This document shows, piece after piece, positions 48,385-60,805 of a stretch of 64,000 nucleotides of DNA (position 1 is its first letter; each line of letters begins with the position of its first letter). The notes beneath the pieces are model-generated. The model was not told where the DNA came from. It ran no database searches and was given only the letters and a program-made list of their open reading frames with translations. A program made the translations under genes and the position numbers. Location: positions 186,001 to 250,000 of the forward strand of contig JADNYJ010000018.1 in the NCBI GenBank assembly GCA_015501075.1. The letters run 5' to 3'. The DNA comes from Gymnopilus junonius (lineage: Eukaryota > Basidiomycota > Agaricomycetes > Agaricales > Galerinaceae).

Positions 48385-50739
48385 ATGGGGATCCCAAAAC
48401 TTGAACGTCTGGACGATGACTACGACCTTTTGCCTATAAATCGCTCTTTTGTGCAGCACCCAAAGCCGGCGTTCAGTAGGCTTCGCAAGATTACCCTTCT
48501 GACCTTGGCTGGCCTGGCTCTCTTTACTTTTTATGGCTACCACCACTGTCTTTATTCCCCTCGGAATATTCCTCCACACAAGCATAGGAACCCCGCCTAT
48601 TTAATTCATGCTAGGAATGGGGCAGTTGCCTCTGAGAACAAACGATGTTCAGATATAGGCGTCAATGCCCTGAAGGAGGGCGGAAATGCAGTAGACGCTG
48701 CAGTTGCCACGACATTTTGCATCGGCGTCGTTAATATGTTTTCGTACGTCCTAACATGCTATGGACGTCTCATCACTACTACGTATGGTCAGGTCTGGTA
48801 TTGGAGGTGGTGGTTTTATGACCATTCGCATACCGTCTAGAGGTCTGAAGAATACCAATTCCGAAGTATATACTATTGATTTCCGAGAAAGAGCCCCCTC
48901 TTTGGCAAATACTACCATGTACATTTCAGACCCGAGGGCTTCGAGGTTTGGTGGCTTGGCTGTGGGCGTTCCTGGTGAAGTTAGGGGCCTTGAAGAAGCT
49001 CATCGTCGGTGGGGTAGTCTGCCGTGGAAACGTCTTATTGAACCAAGCATTACGCTAGCCCGAGGATGGGAGGTCGACAAAGAGTTGGGTAGAAGAATTC
49101 CGGTGAGCGTCATTTTGTTATATCTTCTGTAGGATGGCTGAAATTAATTGCGTCAATCAGTGGTTTGCAGGTCTATTTTTAACGAATCCAGATTGGACGT
49201 CAATCTTTGCACCGAACGGGCGACTGTTGAGGGAAGGCGAAATAATTCGCCGCACCAACCTTTCCATAACGTTGACCAAGATTGCTGAAGAAGGTGCCAA
49301 GGCATTTTATACGGTATCTCTTTTCTCCCTCAATTTCTTAACCTCAGAAGTTCCAATGCTACAATTCTAGGGCTCGATAGCGGACTCGATAGTGCGCAAA
49401 GTCCGACTGGAGGGAGGAATCCTGTCTCATGAAGACCTGAAAAACTATACTGTCAAGGTCGAACGTGCCCTAGAAGGGACATATAGGAACAAGAAAATCT
49501 ATACGACCCATGCTCCTACTTCTGGTCCCGGTATGTGACTTTCAATGTGAAATGAGTCATGCTTACGATTTTTTTCAAGTCCTCTTGCACATGTTGAATT
49601 TGATTGAGAAATATGACATGAAAGAAATGAACAGTCTTAATGTGCATAGACTTTTAGAAGTCATGAAATTTGGTTTCGCTGCACGGTATGGCAAATTTTA
49701 TCTGTTTCAAGCGCTGAATTCGTCTGACAAGTACCTAGGACTAGAGTCTCTGACCCGAATTTTACTAACTTAACTGAGAGGATTGATGAAATACCACTCA
49801 AGTTGTTCGCGGACAAGATCTTTCCCAATATCACTGATGTAAGTCAACGTGGTATTGAATCAAGGCTTCAAGTACCATATGTTTTATGCTAGGATCAAAC
49901 CCACCCTCCCGAATACTACAATCCAACTTTCGATGTTGAAACCGACCACGGCACTGTATGTCTTGATTTTCTATCACGGCTGTATGTTGATTTCTGCCCC
50001 AAAGAGTCATACTTCTATAGTGGACAAAAATGGCCTGGCAGTAGCTTTGACGTCTACCGTCAATCTTGTCTTTGGATCCCAGGTTCTCGATCCTGTAACC
50101 GGCATCATTTTTAACGATGAAATGGACGACTTCTCCACACCGGGAACCCCCAATGCATTTGGTTTATGGCCGTCGCCATGTAAGGTCTACGAGAATCATG
50201 CCGAACAGACTAATCACTGACATGAACTAGTTAATTATCCAGAACCTGGAAAACGCCCTTTGTCTTCTACAGCGCCTACAATTATAGAAAATGCAGATGG
50301 ATCGTTCCATCTTGCCATTGGAGGTTCTGGTGGCTCCCGTATATTCCCATCGATTTTTCAGGTGCTTCTTAACCTTGATTGGGGCATGGATATTAGCCAA
50401 GCTATCGAGTTTGGTAGACTCCATGATCAACTCTATCCTCTTGTTGTAGACGCCGATGATGTATACCCTCCTGAAATTCTTCAGGACCTTCAGAATCTCG
50501 GCCATAACGTGACAAGTGCGTATACTTTGCAAGTGTCAATCTCAGAAGCTTTCTGAACCCTATGCTTGCAGTCTATGATATTAACAGAGTGGCTGCCGTG
50601 ATTCAAGCTGTACAATCGGACAAGAATGTCATTTATGGTATGCCAATACCGGGTTATTTTTATTTTTTGGCAAGCACCATCTGACTTGAATACAGCTGCT
50701 AGCGATTCCAGGAAGAACGGCATTGCCGCTGGGTATTAA
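48385..50739 (+). CDS. Gamma-glutamyltranspeptidase, membrane-anchored
   Basis: An N-terminal nucleophile hydrolase that cleaves glutathione and other gamma-glutamyl compounds. The N-terminus has a TM anchor [19 protein letters not shown]. Family blocks: [123 protein letters not shown]. The nucleophile is the Thr at [19 protein letters not shown], and the distal block is [20 protein letters not shown] with [10 protein letters not shown]. It ends [10 protein letters not shown]. About 11 introns. Processing at the Thr should give two subunits; the motif is intact, so an active enzyme is expected. Divergent from the orphan gene, 149 bp away. Confidence 0.93.
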
Positions 50740-52475
50740 TCTAACTCGTTTAGCAAGCAGCCTTCCACCACTTTGCCTTAAGCTGAAGTGTATATCAATA
50801 GAACTATTCCACATGTCAAATCTCTCCAGGTGTAGATACCCATGAAGAATGACAAGGGTTTACACTCCCTTTCGACTCACGCTATGGCTTACTGGAAGCC
50901 AGCCTTTATTTTAATTGCTTTGCAAGAGGACTAAAAGACATTTGGACCTTTCCCAGATGACTGCGCTTTAGGTTCTGCATGTACTATTACTGCGCCTGGA
51001 CGTGAGACAGCCACCAAAGAGCTACTGCCTAATGTGCGTCACATGAATTTACCAGCTATGCAAGGTCTGTTCTATAATTTGCTCCAAGAAGATGATGCTG
51101 TCTATAGTGAAAGACACGAACATGCGCAAAGCTCGAGCTGGTTGCAATAAGTCTTTATGCAGATGATCGTTTGGCATGGGTGACGTCCACGCCAAGGGGT
51201 AGAGTGGGTACAAGATCCGTGTTAGTGAGAAATAAAGTGTACTCACTTAATTGGGCGCTGCGCGATTCGGGCGGTTCATGACAGTGGTTTAATTTAGTTG
51301 ACTCTTGGACCAGGGTGAAGGAGAGATGAGGGAGATCTTGGTGTACATATATTATATCAAAAACTCGTTTGACAGGAGCAGCCATCATGATGTGGCGGGG
51401 CAGACATTCGGTTACAATGTACATGAAATAACCTAACCAGTAGCCAGAGTCAGGGTGATTGAGAAGGGAACACACGAGTCTCGTTCTGGGGTGTCATTGT
51501 TTGGACGCAACGAAGGAACAAGTCGACACTGGCCGTTGAGTATTCCATCCGGGATGACAGGCGCAGAAGTAAAAGTCAGAGCGACAATCGGCAATCCAGA
51601 CGCTGCAAGTTAGGAATTGAATGCCGAGGGGAAGAGGCACCGCGTGGATCCATCCATCCATCCATTCTCGTCTGGCTTTGGGGCGTGTCGACATCGTGGA
51701 CGCGGCCAACATTGTTCAGTGCAGAGACAGGTACGACTGGGCTAAATCCAGGACAATGGGTCATGAGGTTCAGAGTGAATAGGCAATGTCTCCATATAAA
51801 CGAGCGGAGCTGGTAACTGTCTCGACTCTTCCAGGCAGCATGTAAAGGCAATTTGAGCCCGATGCGTTGGAGTGGAGTGGATGTTGGGAAGGGGTGATGG
51901 CTCGATATACGCATTGAGTCTTTTGAGCGAACATGCCGCGAGACGAGTGGCAAAACGATGATCGCAACTCGATCAGGCGCGCAGAAGACATCGGCGTTTA
52001 ATCGACCAAGGAGAGACGGCTGGCAAATCGGGTTTAAATATTTTATATGTTTACACAAGTCCAGTGATATACTCCATACGGGCAGCAAGTGATGCGGCTT
52101 CCTTCACATGTTCAGTATGCGCCTCAGCGCGCATACGTGTTTGCTTTAGCCTTACCTCTCGATTCTTGCCATGTATTAATAAATGTGATCAAATTTTAGG
52201 GGCGCCTGGTCAGTTGAACATCGCCTAGCGCCCCATGCTCTATTCAAAATAGAACGCCCGTGTAATTCATTGGAGGAAAAAAAAGAGAAAAAAATGGAGA
52301 AAGCGGTCTGGATTGTCACAAGGGACCGTGATCGAAAACGGAAGCAAATAGACACAAACGGGCGCGGGACCGGAACCGGAGGGACAACGGGCGAACGATG
52401 GTGGTTGGCAAGTGATTCTTTTCGATTCTTATACATATGGCGGCAACGGCTTTGCATATGGCGGAAGGAATATGG
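50740..52475. other. 1.7 kb gene-free gap upstream of the SPP relic
   Basis: No supported gene. The longest frames (51155-51475 and 51576-52088, both minus) have no recognisable domain, no start context and no intron pattern. A CATC tetranucleotide run (51650-51664) and a small inverted repeat TATGCGC/GCGCATA (52119-52136) are seen. From about 52260 the plus strand becomes very purine-rich and continues so into the next gene. This is the longest non-coding stretch here and borders a partly deleted gene. Confidence 0.55.
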
Positions 52476-53479
52476 ATGAAGATGAAAGAGGTGGATTGGG
52501 ATCTGGTGTGGTCTTTTGGGGGCTTGTTGGGGCTGGCGACGGCGTCGATCTACGCGGGAGCGTTTGGGTCGCTTCCGGTGAGTTTCTGGCATAAACAACA
52601 TTTAGGGTAATAATGGACACGGTGAGGCAGAAAAAGAAAAAAAGCACAGAAAAGGAGACGGAGCCGAAAAAAAAAGAGGAAGATGATGATGATGATGACG
52701 AGGACGAGGAGGATCTGGAACGCATGTGGTCGAGGGATGCGTGGCTTTTCCCGGTAGTGAGTGTTTCAAGCACGAAATGGAGGAAGGGGGAGTTGACAGA
52801 GGAAATGCAGATCGGGTCGGTCGCGTTGGTGGGACTGTACATGATTGTGAAGTACTTGGGGGAGGTGTGGATAAACTGGCTACTGGGATGGTACTTTGCT
52901 GGGGCAGGGGTGGGGAGTGTATGGAATGTAAGGAGACGGGCGATAACGGAAAAAAGTACTGAAAAAAGCTTATCTTTGCAGTCGTCTATTTCATTAACGC
53001 GGTACCTGGTCGGAGAAACGCAGTGGAAAAAGTATGATCAGTGGAAAGTAAGCGTGAAGAAGGGCTCGCGTGGTATGCATCAATGATGTGATTGGGGGCG
53101 CCAATTTGAAAATCAACTGCAGAGATAGTGCGGATATCAAGTTGTGGTGATGCCAGGGTGCACTGGCGCTTAGACACGACTGGGAGCGGGGACTGGGCGG
53201 CCGGCCGTACTTTCACGGCTGCCTGATTGGGTATGTGATCGGGTTATGCGTGACGATGGTTGTGATGGAGCTGTGCGGCAAGGCGCAACCGGCGCTGCTG
53301 TATGTGAGGTGAGATCTGATTTTGTGAGGTTCTAGAAGAGGTGAAGAGTAGACAGCCCGGGATGCACAGGGGGATTTGTAGTGACTGGGGAGCTGCTGGA
53401 GGCATGGAGGGTGCAGTGGCAGACACGGAGAAGACCGGACAAGGGAGTGTCATGGGTCCGCGGTCGGACCGATGTGTAA
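52476..53479 (+). pseudogene. Signal peptide peptidase-like gene lacking its catalytic core
   Basis: An intramembrane aspartyl protease of the SPP/presenilin family should have YD and GxGD motifs in its middle TM helices. Here the N-terminus is typical: WDLVWSFGGLLGLATASIYA, GAFGSLP, a Lys and Asp/Glu-rich loop, WSRDAWLFP, IGSVALVGLYMIVKYLGEVW, INWLLGWYFAGAGVGSVWN and SLTRYLVGETQWKKYDQWK. The next exon (53154 on) is already the C-terminal end: GALALRHDWERGLGG, YVIGLCVTMVVMELCGKAQP, ALLYVSPGC (PAL motif), ending RGRTDV-stop at 53477-53479. The roughly 130 residues carrying both aspartates are missing; the junction is a 104 nt intron-like stretch. The frame stays open. It may be a non-proteolytic paralogue, a relic or an assembly deletion. 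Confidence 0.7.
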
Positions 53480-53515
53480 AGTAGCTAGCAGAATTCGACT
53501 CGTTCTCACTCAACC

Positions 53516-56048
53516 ATGACGAGCGACATCCACCACCTCTCGCCGCAGGAGTGGTCCCAAATCTTCTCTGGCCCGCTCAACCCCTCGCTCTTCCAGGCCC
53601 TCGCTGCCAATGGTGTCCTCCCCGCCCCCGACCACCCCCGCCCCTCTGCCGCACTCCCCCCCTCGCTCTGGATGTCCGCTGCCTCCCCCTCCTACCACCA
53701 GCCCCCCGCCGCCGCCTATCCCCGCCCCGACCCCGACCCCGTCGACCCCGTCTCCCCCAGCACTGACTCCAAGTCCACCCTCTTCACCGACATCTTCTCC
53801 GACGATCTCTTCCCCCAGCAGCCCTCCCTCTCCCCCCAGCCCACCTCCCCCTTCACCTCCCCCCGTGTCTCCGGCTCCCCCCTCCTCAACTGCTCCCCCG
53901 ATCCTGATGTCGATCCAGAGCAGCTCGCAAAGGACGATCCCCTCGCAACCCAGGTCTGGAAGATGTACGCCCGCACAAAGGTCAATCTCCCCCATGCTCA
54001 GCGCATGGAGAACATCACCTGGCGCATGATGGCCCTCGCCCTCAAGAAGAAGAAGGAGGAGGACGATGCGAAGATTCCCGATGGCCCCGTCAAGCACGAG
54101 TCCACCCCTCCACCCCTCGAGTCTTCTCTCCTTCCAGATCAGCGCGGCCGCAGGATCGACAAGGGCAAGGCTCGCGTCCGCGTCGTCGGCTTCGATGCCC
54201 TCCAGCCAGACAGTCTCGAGGACAATAAAGAGTATGTTTGTTTTACAGCTTTTGTTTCTTGCATTGATTTTTTTTTTTCATTCTAGTGTCATTCCTATGG
54301 ATTGGAGAGCAATGAGCAGATCAAGGTCTCGTCTCTCCATGGATTGGAGACCCACCAGCCGCTCTCGCTCTCGCCCCCCTGAATCAACCACTAGTGCTAC
54401 CACTTTTGATCAACACGGGGTCCAACCTTCCTACGATAGTCATTTCGCCTTTCCCACCAACGGCCCGATCAAGTCCATCCATCCCCTTCCCACCTCCCTC
54501 TTGTCTGCCGGCCGTCGCAGTCCTCCTTTCGATCACCAGCTCGGCGTCCTCTACGAATCCCAAAACGATTCAAACCATGGCTACTTTGACACCACAAACG
54601 ACTCTTTTCCTTTTCATAATTCTATTCCCTCTTCTCTTCCCACTCCTGGTCTCCACGGCTTCAACAGGCACCCCGCCCCTCCTCAGAGGCAGCCTGATAA
54701 CCCTCAGCGCACCTTTCCCCGTTTCGTTCGCAAGACCAGCTTTGACCACACCGTCAACAAGGACGGCATCAACCAAGGCCCAAGAGGTCGCCATCAGTAC
54801 AACGGAAAGCCGATCCCGGTCGACATTCTCTCGGGCACCAAACGCCCCGCAGACGCCCTCCATACAGACAGCTTCCTCAGGGCTGATCCTTCCAATCTAG
54901 ACAACAGCAGCAGCTCCTTCCCTTCTTCCTCGTTCAATTTCTCTTTCCCACCTTACGACGGCGTCTTTGATCTCCCTCCTACTCACTATCCCTATCAGCG
55001 CAACTCGAATCGTCTCTATCACTCTACCTCCACCTCGTCTTCCGAGGGTCTATCCGCCGCTGCCGTTACCGCATCTGCCGTCATGGCAGAAGGTTATGCG
55101 CAGCTCAACGCCGTGGACGAGAACGTGCTCGATTACCGTCAGCTCATGAACATGGTCTATCCAACATGGACAACTCGCCCTCCACCTCGTACACCCACGT
55201 CGATCCCACCCAGATCCTCAACCCCATCGACACGGCTGCCGGTCCAAGCACTTTCCCATCTTTCCACGCCAGCCCGTCTAGCGACGAATGGGGCAACGGT
55301 CCGAGCTCTAATGCTTCCCCGGAACCTTATAACACGTCCAACGCTTCCACTCCCCCTTCTACTACCGAGAACACGGGCGCACAAACGTCCACACGCGCTG
55401 CCAACCCGCGGAAATACATCTCGTTGCAACAGAGCGCTCAGGACGTACAACGAAAGTCTTCCCTCAGCCTGCCCGGTCATTCTCCCGGTGGAACCGAGCC
55501 GAGCACCCCAGAATACAACAGCAATTCAGAACAAACCGCTAAAGCCGCTGCGGATGAAGGGTCCGAACAGGCGCCTACCCTCTGCACGAATTGTCAGACG
55601 ACAAACACACCCCTTTGGAGAAGGGATCCTGAAGGTCAACCATTGTGTAATGCCTGTGGTTTGTTTTATGTGAGTGCTCGGGATCGGGCAAGGAGCGCTT
55701 GTTTGTTCACCTTTGTCGTCTTTAGAAACTTCATGGTGTCGTTCGTCCACTTTCTCTCAAAACAGATGTCATCAAGAAGAGGTGCGTTTCGTTTGAGTGT
55801 GTGTGTGAGTGTGTGTTCATTTTGAGTATAATAGAAATCGTGCATCAGGCACCCCAAGCAGCAATTCACGGAAAGGAGGTGTTTCTTCTCTGCCAAAGAT
55901 TGCTTCCTCAACCACACGGCCTCGTTCTCAATCAAGTTCTCTTTTGACGGGTTTATCTAGAGGAATGGCGCCCCGTCCGCCCAACGCTGCTAATGTCGGT
56001 CCGATCACGATAAAGCGCCAACGGCGGACGTCAGGACCTGATAGTTGA
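53516..56048 (+). CDS. AREA: AreA/Nit2-type GATA transcription factor, with a one-base frame break
   Basis: The major nitrogen-regulation activator of fungi. The N-terminus [20 protein letters not shown] is followed by a Pro/Ser-rich region and the AreA-specific block [20 protein letters not shown] with [11 protein letters not shown] second exon repeats [20 protein letters not shown]. The zinc finger is [50 protein letters not shown], split by two introns; the C-terminus is basic ([11 protein letters not shown]). At 55161-55162 the frame moves by one base: VYP before it and [18 protein letters not shown] after it fit only if one C is missing. A 59-nt GT-AG intron would also restore the frame but removes this block. 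It starts just 36 bp after the SPP gene. Confidence 0.88.
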
Positions 56049-56053
56049 TCATG

Positions 56054-56077
56054 CTCTCTCTCTCTTTCTCTCTCTTT
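56054..56077 (+). repeat. (CT)n microsatellite in the AreA 3' UTR
   Basis: A near-perfect run of CT dinucleotides directly after the AreA stop, followed by TTTTAATAG. Length variation between alleles is likely. Confidence 0.8.
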
Positions 56078-56219
56078 TAATAGCTTTTTATTATGTTTCT
56101 TTTTACGCAAACCCCGATGTATAGACTGTAGTAACAATTTTTTTTTTTTGCGTGTGTGTTTTTGGGACATTTTTTCCTTCTTCTTTACAACAACGCAAAT
56201 AAATATAAACCTCGCGTGT

Positions 56220-59200
56220 ATGTGTGTGGGGAAAAAAGCACGGTATCTTTGTGTTCCCCTCCATTCATCCTGGCGTCTCTCTTTAGACAGAGCAACGCCC
56301 GCCCTCAGGGACCGCCCACGGCTTATCCTTCTGGTCTTCAACCCGTCGCTTCCAATGATCTGAGACAGGTCCATCGCAGGGTGTCGCGTACCGACCTCGA
56401 TTTCGAGCAAGCTCTAAGGGCAGAGGGCACAGTGGTCCTCAGGGAGGGTATCGACGTTAACAGTCTCGGAATAGAATCTCCTAGTCCCAACCGTACCAGC
56501 TCGGCAGCAGCGGCGACGACGACGACGCCTGTCAATCGCACCATATCAAGGGTGGCATTGCAACCTTCCACTCCCGTCGTCGTACCTCCTACACCTTCTC
56601 CTGTCGCCTCAAGCCCGTTCATACCCTCACCCGCAAGACTTGCTGCAGGCCCTTTACCTTCCTCTCATGATCTCCTCGCCACGGAAGTAGAGGAATCAGA
56701 AAGGCAGACGAACAGGCGGTCCATGTATCGTTCTCCGGGAACCTCGAGTAGCCCTGATTTGGCGACGTTGTTGAGAAAGGCAAAAGAGCGCGGGGGTGCA
56801 TTTGTCGGTGGCCCAGTCAGACCCCGACGCGAAGAACCGCCGCCTTTACCCCCCGATCCATATTCCTCCACAACCCTCGTGGCCTCGACCTCTTCCAAGC
56901 CGCTTGAGGAACCCAGTGGTGCCGAATGGGTCCTCACCAGTCCTCATCGCTACAAGGACATTGGCACCATCAAGGCAAGTTTTTTTGTCATTTCTTTTCC
57001 CTCCCCTGACACAACAAGACTTGTAGGCCAAATCTTCCGTTCGAGCTAAAACTAGCGCCTTTTGGGGCAAGGTGATGGGACAGAGCACCGTCAGAGAGCG
57101 ATCAGTACGATGATTCAATCCATCCCTCAATGTCGTTTGCTGAATGATCACAGAAAACAGATGCATCGCTGCACCCAAAGACTGTCATGGACACGTTCGC
57201 CCCACCCGTCCCAGCCATACCCGCCGAGCATCGACAGCCCGTTGCCTCTTCACCCATCGCAGACGCCTTTTCTACCACACGCACACCAGATTCTAAAAGG
57301 GCTTTGCCGAGCAGAAAGCCTTTACCACCCATCGTTGCGATGCAGGAGAGACCCAGACCTTACGCAGACAAACAGGACATGCTGCCCCTCTTCCTTCGTC
57401 CTCGACACCCAAACGGAGGAGTTTTAGCGTCGCCGAGACATCACCCCAACCCGATCATACGCTGCATGGCATGCTGGACGACGTCTTCAAGGTTTCCTCG
57501 TTGGAGCCCATCTCATTGGACCTTCGAGATCCTTCCAGAACAGAGAACAAGACGTCCATCGATGATGATGATGACGACGTATTCTCCCCTACCCAGCCTG
57601 CCATTATACCTCCTCGCAGCTCGTCCTTGCAGTCCCCTGCATGGTATTCCTCCAACAGTCCTGCAGGACATGCGACCAGCTCGAGGCTCTCTCCTTCCAG
57701 CACACCTTTGCGATCAAGGAGTGGTCCTCCCACCGGGCTAGGCATCCAAGAAGGCAACTCTAACCGTCTGCGTGTGCTCCATCGCTCAACGGCCTCGAGT
57801 TCAGAGCCTTCCCTCATCCCTCCGATTGACGAATCCACAGACACCAAAGCGCGAGGATACCCAAGACCTTCCGCTTCCCTTACTTCTTCACCCCGACCCA
57901 CCTCCCTGCTGGACATTGTTTCCCCAGTTGATTCTATTCCGTTCACCACTCCCATTATTACGGGAGAAGACACAGAGGACATGCAGACACGTGGCAAGGA
58001 AATGGCTTCAAGGTGCTGGAACGAAGATGAAGGGTTTCTGGCAAAGGAAAAGGTTGCAGAATGGTTGGGTGGACAGTGAGTCTCTTGGCCCAATGGGGGT
58101 CATTCACTGGCTAACACTTTTCTAGTGGACTGATCAACAAGGTTGCACTGAAGCACTATGTGGATTTTTTCGATTTCGCTGGGTTAAGATTGGACATTGC
58201 TTTCAGGCACGTTTTCCCCCAAATCATACAGGAAAAGAGTAGGAGCTTAGCTTGGTGTTCAGACGACTTTGCGGCAAGCTGTATCTCAAAGCAGAAACAC
58301 AACAAGTCGATCGTATTCTAGAGCAATTCAGCCGTCGTTACTGGGACTGTAACCCCGGTGGTCTCTATGGAAGCGCCAGTAAGTTTTGATTCCTCCCCCT
58401 CTTTTTTTTTTTTTTTTTCCAACCACGCCCCTGACGCTCAAAACCAGACATCGTTCATGCCGTCTCCTACTCGTTATTACTGCTCAACACTGATTTACAT
58501 GTTGCCGAATTGTCTTCACGAATGTCTCGTTCACAATTCGTGCGCAATACGATGATGGCCATCCAGATGCAGTTGCAGCCAAATTCAGCCGCCTCCTTGT
58601 CTGCCTCTGATCTTACTTATGATGACTGTGGTAGCAGCGTCCGCGGGGCTGGCTCCGAAGACGCTGAACTAATGACAAGGTCGAAAAGAAGTAATAGCAT
58701 CACCAGTTGGAATAGCGTTTCTCGAGAGACTCTGCCAGTCCAGCTTGGCGCCCACCAATCCAATGGTAGCACTCCCTCAGTCCAGATTTCAAGCGGACCC
58801 GAGCCGTCGATGCCCAGTCGTCATGGTCGTGCATGGGAAACTGAGATGGAGAGTCTGCTCAAGGTGTGTGTGTTATTGGGATACCCCTTCCGCGCGCGTT
58901 TGCTCACCTTGCCTTTTTTTTTTTTTGTTGGCAGGAAATGTACAACGCTATCAAACACCAGCAAATTCTTCAACCCATTTCCACCAGCGTGACGAGATCC
59001 TCGGTATCATCACTGAGTCCCGGGGGAAATGGGATGATGAGGAACCGCAGCTTGCGAGGGCCACCCGACCGACTCACGACGCTCAAACGTGGTAGTATTC
59101 GTGGAATACAGTCCATTCTCAGCGTTCAATCCGGAGTTAGTCCTTACAGCAGTAATAGCAGCATTGACGGCCGTGTTAGTCCTTCTCCTAGTTTTGCTAC

Positions 59201-60644
59201 TTCCACCCACGAGGTTTTTATTTTATTTTTTGGCGTGCTGTGCATATACGTTAACGGTGAGACCAGGCCATGTATGGGTCAAGCTCGTCCTTTCTCAATC
59301 CCACCTTGGGCTTTGCATCAAACCTTTCGCATACGATCATTCGGGAAGCCCAAGAAGACGACGATCGAAGTGTACGCAGCGTCGACTCCACATCCACGAC
59401 GATCAGCATTTCAGACGAAGAGCTCGCTCTTCTTGGCGCACCTTGGGCTAAAGAAGGGATGCTTTGCCGTAAACAGTACTGGGAGTCCGCGGGAAAACGA
59501 GCCAAGGACAAGGCCTGGTTGGACGTTTTCGTTGTCATTCAAAAGGGTGAACTAAATATGTTTACATTTGGGGACCATACATCCGGGTCATCGGGAACCT
59601 TTGGGGGAGGTAATTGGTTGGTAAGTTTTTTTTCTTCTTTATTCCCCCTCCGTCCCAAAGAAATTAAAAATTAAACAAACTTTTTTGTTGCCGTAGGCAA
59701 ATGCGCATCCTGTTGGGACACTTCATCTTGCTCACGCACTCGCTCATGCGTTGCCTCCGCCTGGATATAATAAGAGGCCGCATTGCATGGTTCTTACGTT
59801 GGCAAACCGTGGAGTCTATTTCTTTCAGGCAGGCACAGAAGAGCTCGTGAACGAATGGGTATCGACCTGCAACTATTGGGCAGCTAGGACAAGCAAGGAG
59901 CCTCTCGCGGGCGGAGTTTCCAATATGGAGTATGGGTGGAATCGGGTTGCCGACGTTTATGGGCATGGTCGTTCTCAATCCCAAAGCAAACTCCCCAGGG
60001 AAGGCGACTTTCCTGATACTGTCAGTGTCCGTAGCGGGAAAAGCACGAGAAGCAAATATGGCTGGAAAGATGGTGTTGCCACTATTCGAGGACCGTATTC
60101 TCCAAGACAAGACAAGACGTTCATTAACGAATGGAAACCTCCTTTGCCACCCACAGTCTCAAGTGTTCATGATGAGGAGACGCAGCTGGATGCGTTGCGA
60201 AAACATGTAGCATCACTCAAGAAGGACCTCGAGGCCCACAACGAGCTCCGCGAGCACATGTCAGCGTTGGTAAGTGCACTGATGCTGGTTGGAAAATACG
60301 CAAGCTGAGTAGGCTCCTATTAGTACCCTCCACGGTCAGCGAATGCAATGAAAGCGCAGAGTAACTGGGAAGAAAAGTCGCAGTATTTGTTGAGGGAGAT
60401 TGTGAAGTATGATTTATACATTGATTTCCTTCAGGCTGCAATGTCCTTACGTCTGAAAAAGCGGGGAGAAAAGGGTAACGTACGTTCAATTGCTTGGCAG
60501 ACACCGGCTCACGGTTTCGTTCTGTTAGCGTTGGAACATGCCCTCACGGCCTCCTCTAACCCTGTGGATAAATGGAAAGAATCGATTGAAGAAGAACCGG
60601 AGCCTACGACACCTGCAGGGCAGAATAAACATCATGACGACTGA
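56220..60644 (+). CDS. Arf guanine-nucleotide exchange factor with Sec7 and PH domains (Syt1-like), one-base break
   Basis: A membrane-traffic GEF. A tentative start MCVGKKA (56220) joins by a 44-nt intron to RQSNARPQGPPTAYPSGLQP. The N-terminal half is Ser/Pro-rich. The Sec7 domain runs about 58000-58560: MASRCWNEDEGFLAKEKVAE, WLGGQGLINKVALKHYVDFF, DFAGLRLDIAFRRLCGKLYL, KAETQQVDRILEQFSRRYWD with the glutamic finger, and SYSLLLLNTDLHVAELSSRM. A PH domain follows (WAKEGMLCRKQYWESAGKRA, AWLDVFVVIQKGELNMFTFG, HCMVLTLANRGVYFFQAGTE), then a helical C-terminus. At 57385-57388 a CCCC run seems to lack one C: DML before it and PLPSSSTPKRRSFSVAETS after it otherwise sit in different frames. One intron has a GC donor. 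Ends NKHHDD-stop. Confidence 0.85.
56975..57026 (+). other. GC-AG intron in the Sec7-PH gene
   Basis: Donor ATCAAG|GCAAGT (consensus), acceptor CTTGTAG|GCCAAA, 52 nt, phase 0. It joins DIGTIK to AKSSVRAKTSAFWGK. Reading through reaches a stop. Confidence 0.75.
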
Positions 60645-60805
60645 TACCCCCCCCAAGAACGATTTCTGTATTTACGTGCTATATGTTATTAAGCTATTTT
60701 CGGAATTCATTTAAAAGTAATCACGTGTCAGGTACTGCCCGCAAGTTGACTTGGAATGTAAACCTTTGAGTTGTGCTTGCAGGCTCAACTTGCATTCGCA
60801 CTGTC

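Noticed and set aside
51576..52088. 170-residue minus-strand frame in the 1.7 kb gap
   Set aside because: No recognisable motif, several low-complexity pieces (CATC repeat), and no intron pattern like the neighbouring genes.
53510..54097. 195-residue minus-strand frame rich in Gly, Leu and Glu
   Set aside because: It is the exact antisense of the C/T-rich first exon of the AreA-type gene; the composition follows from that and no domain or start context is present.
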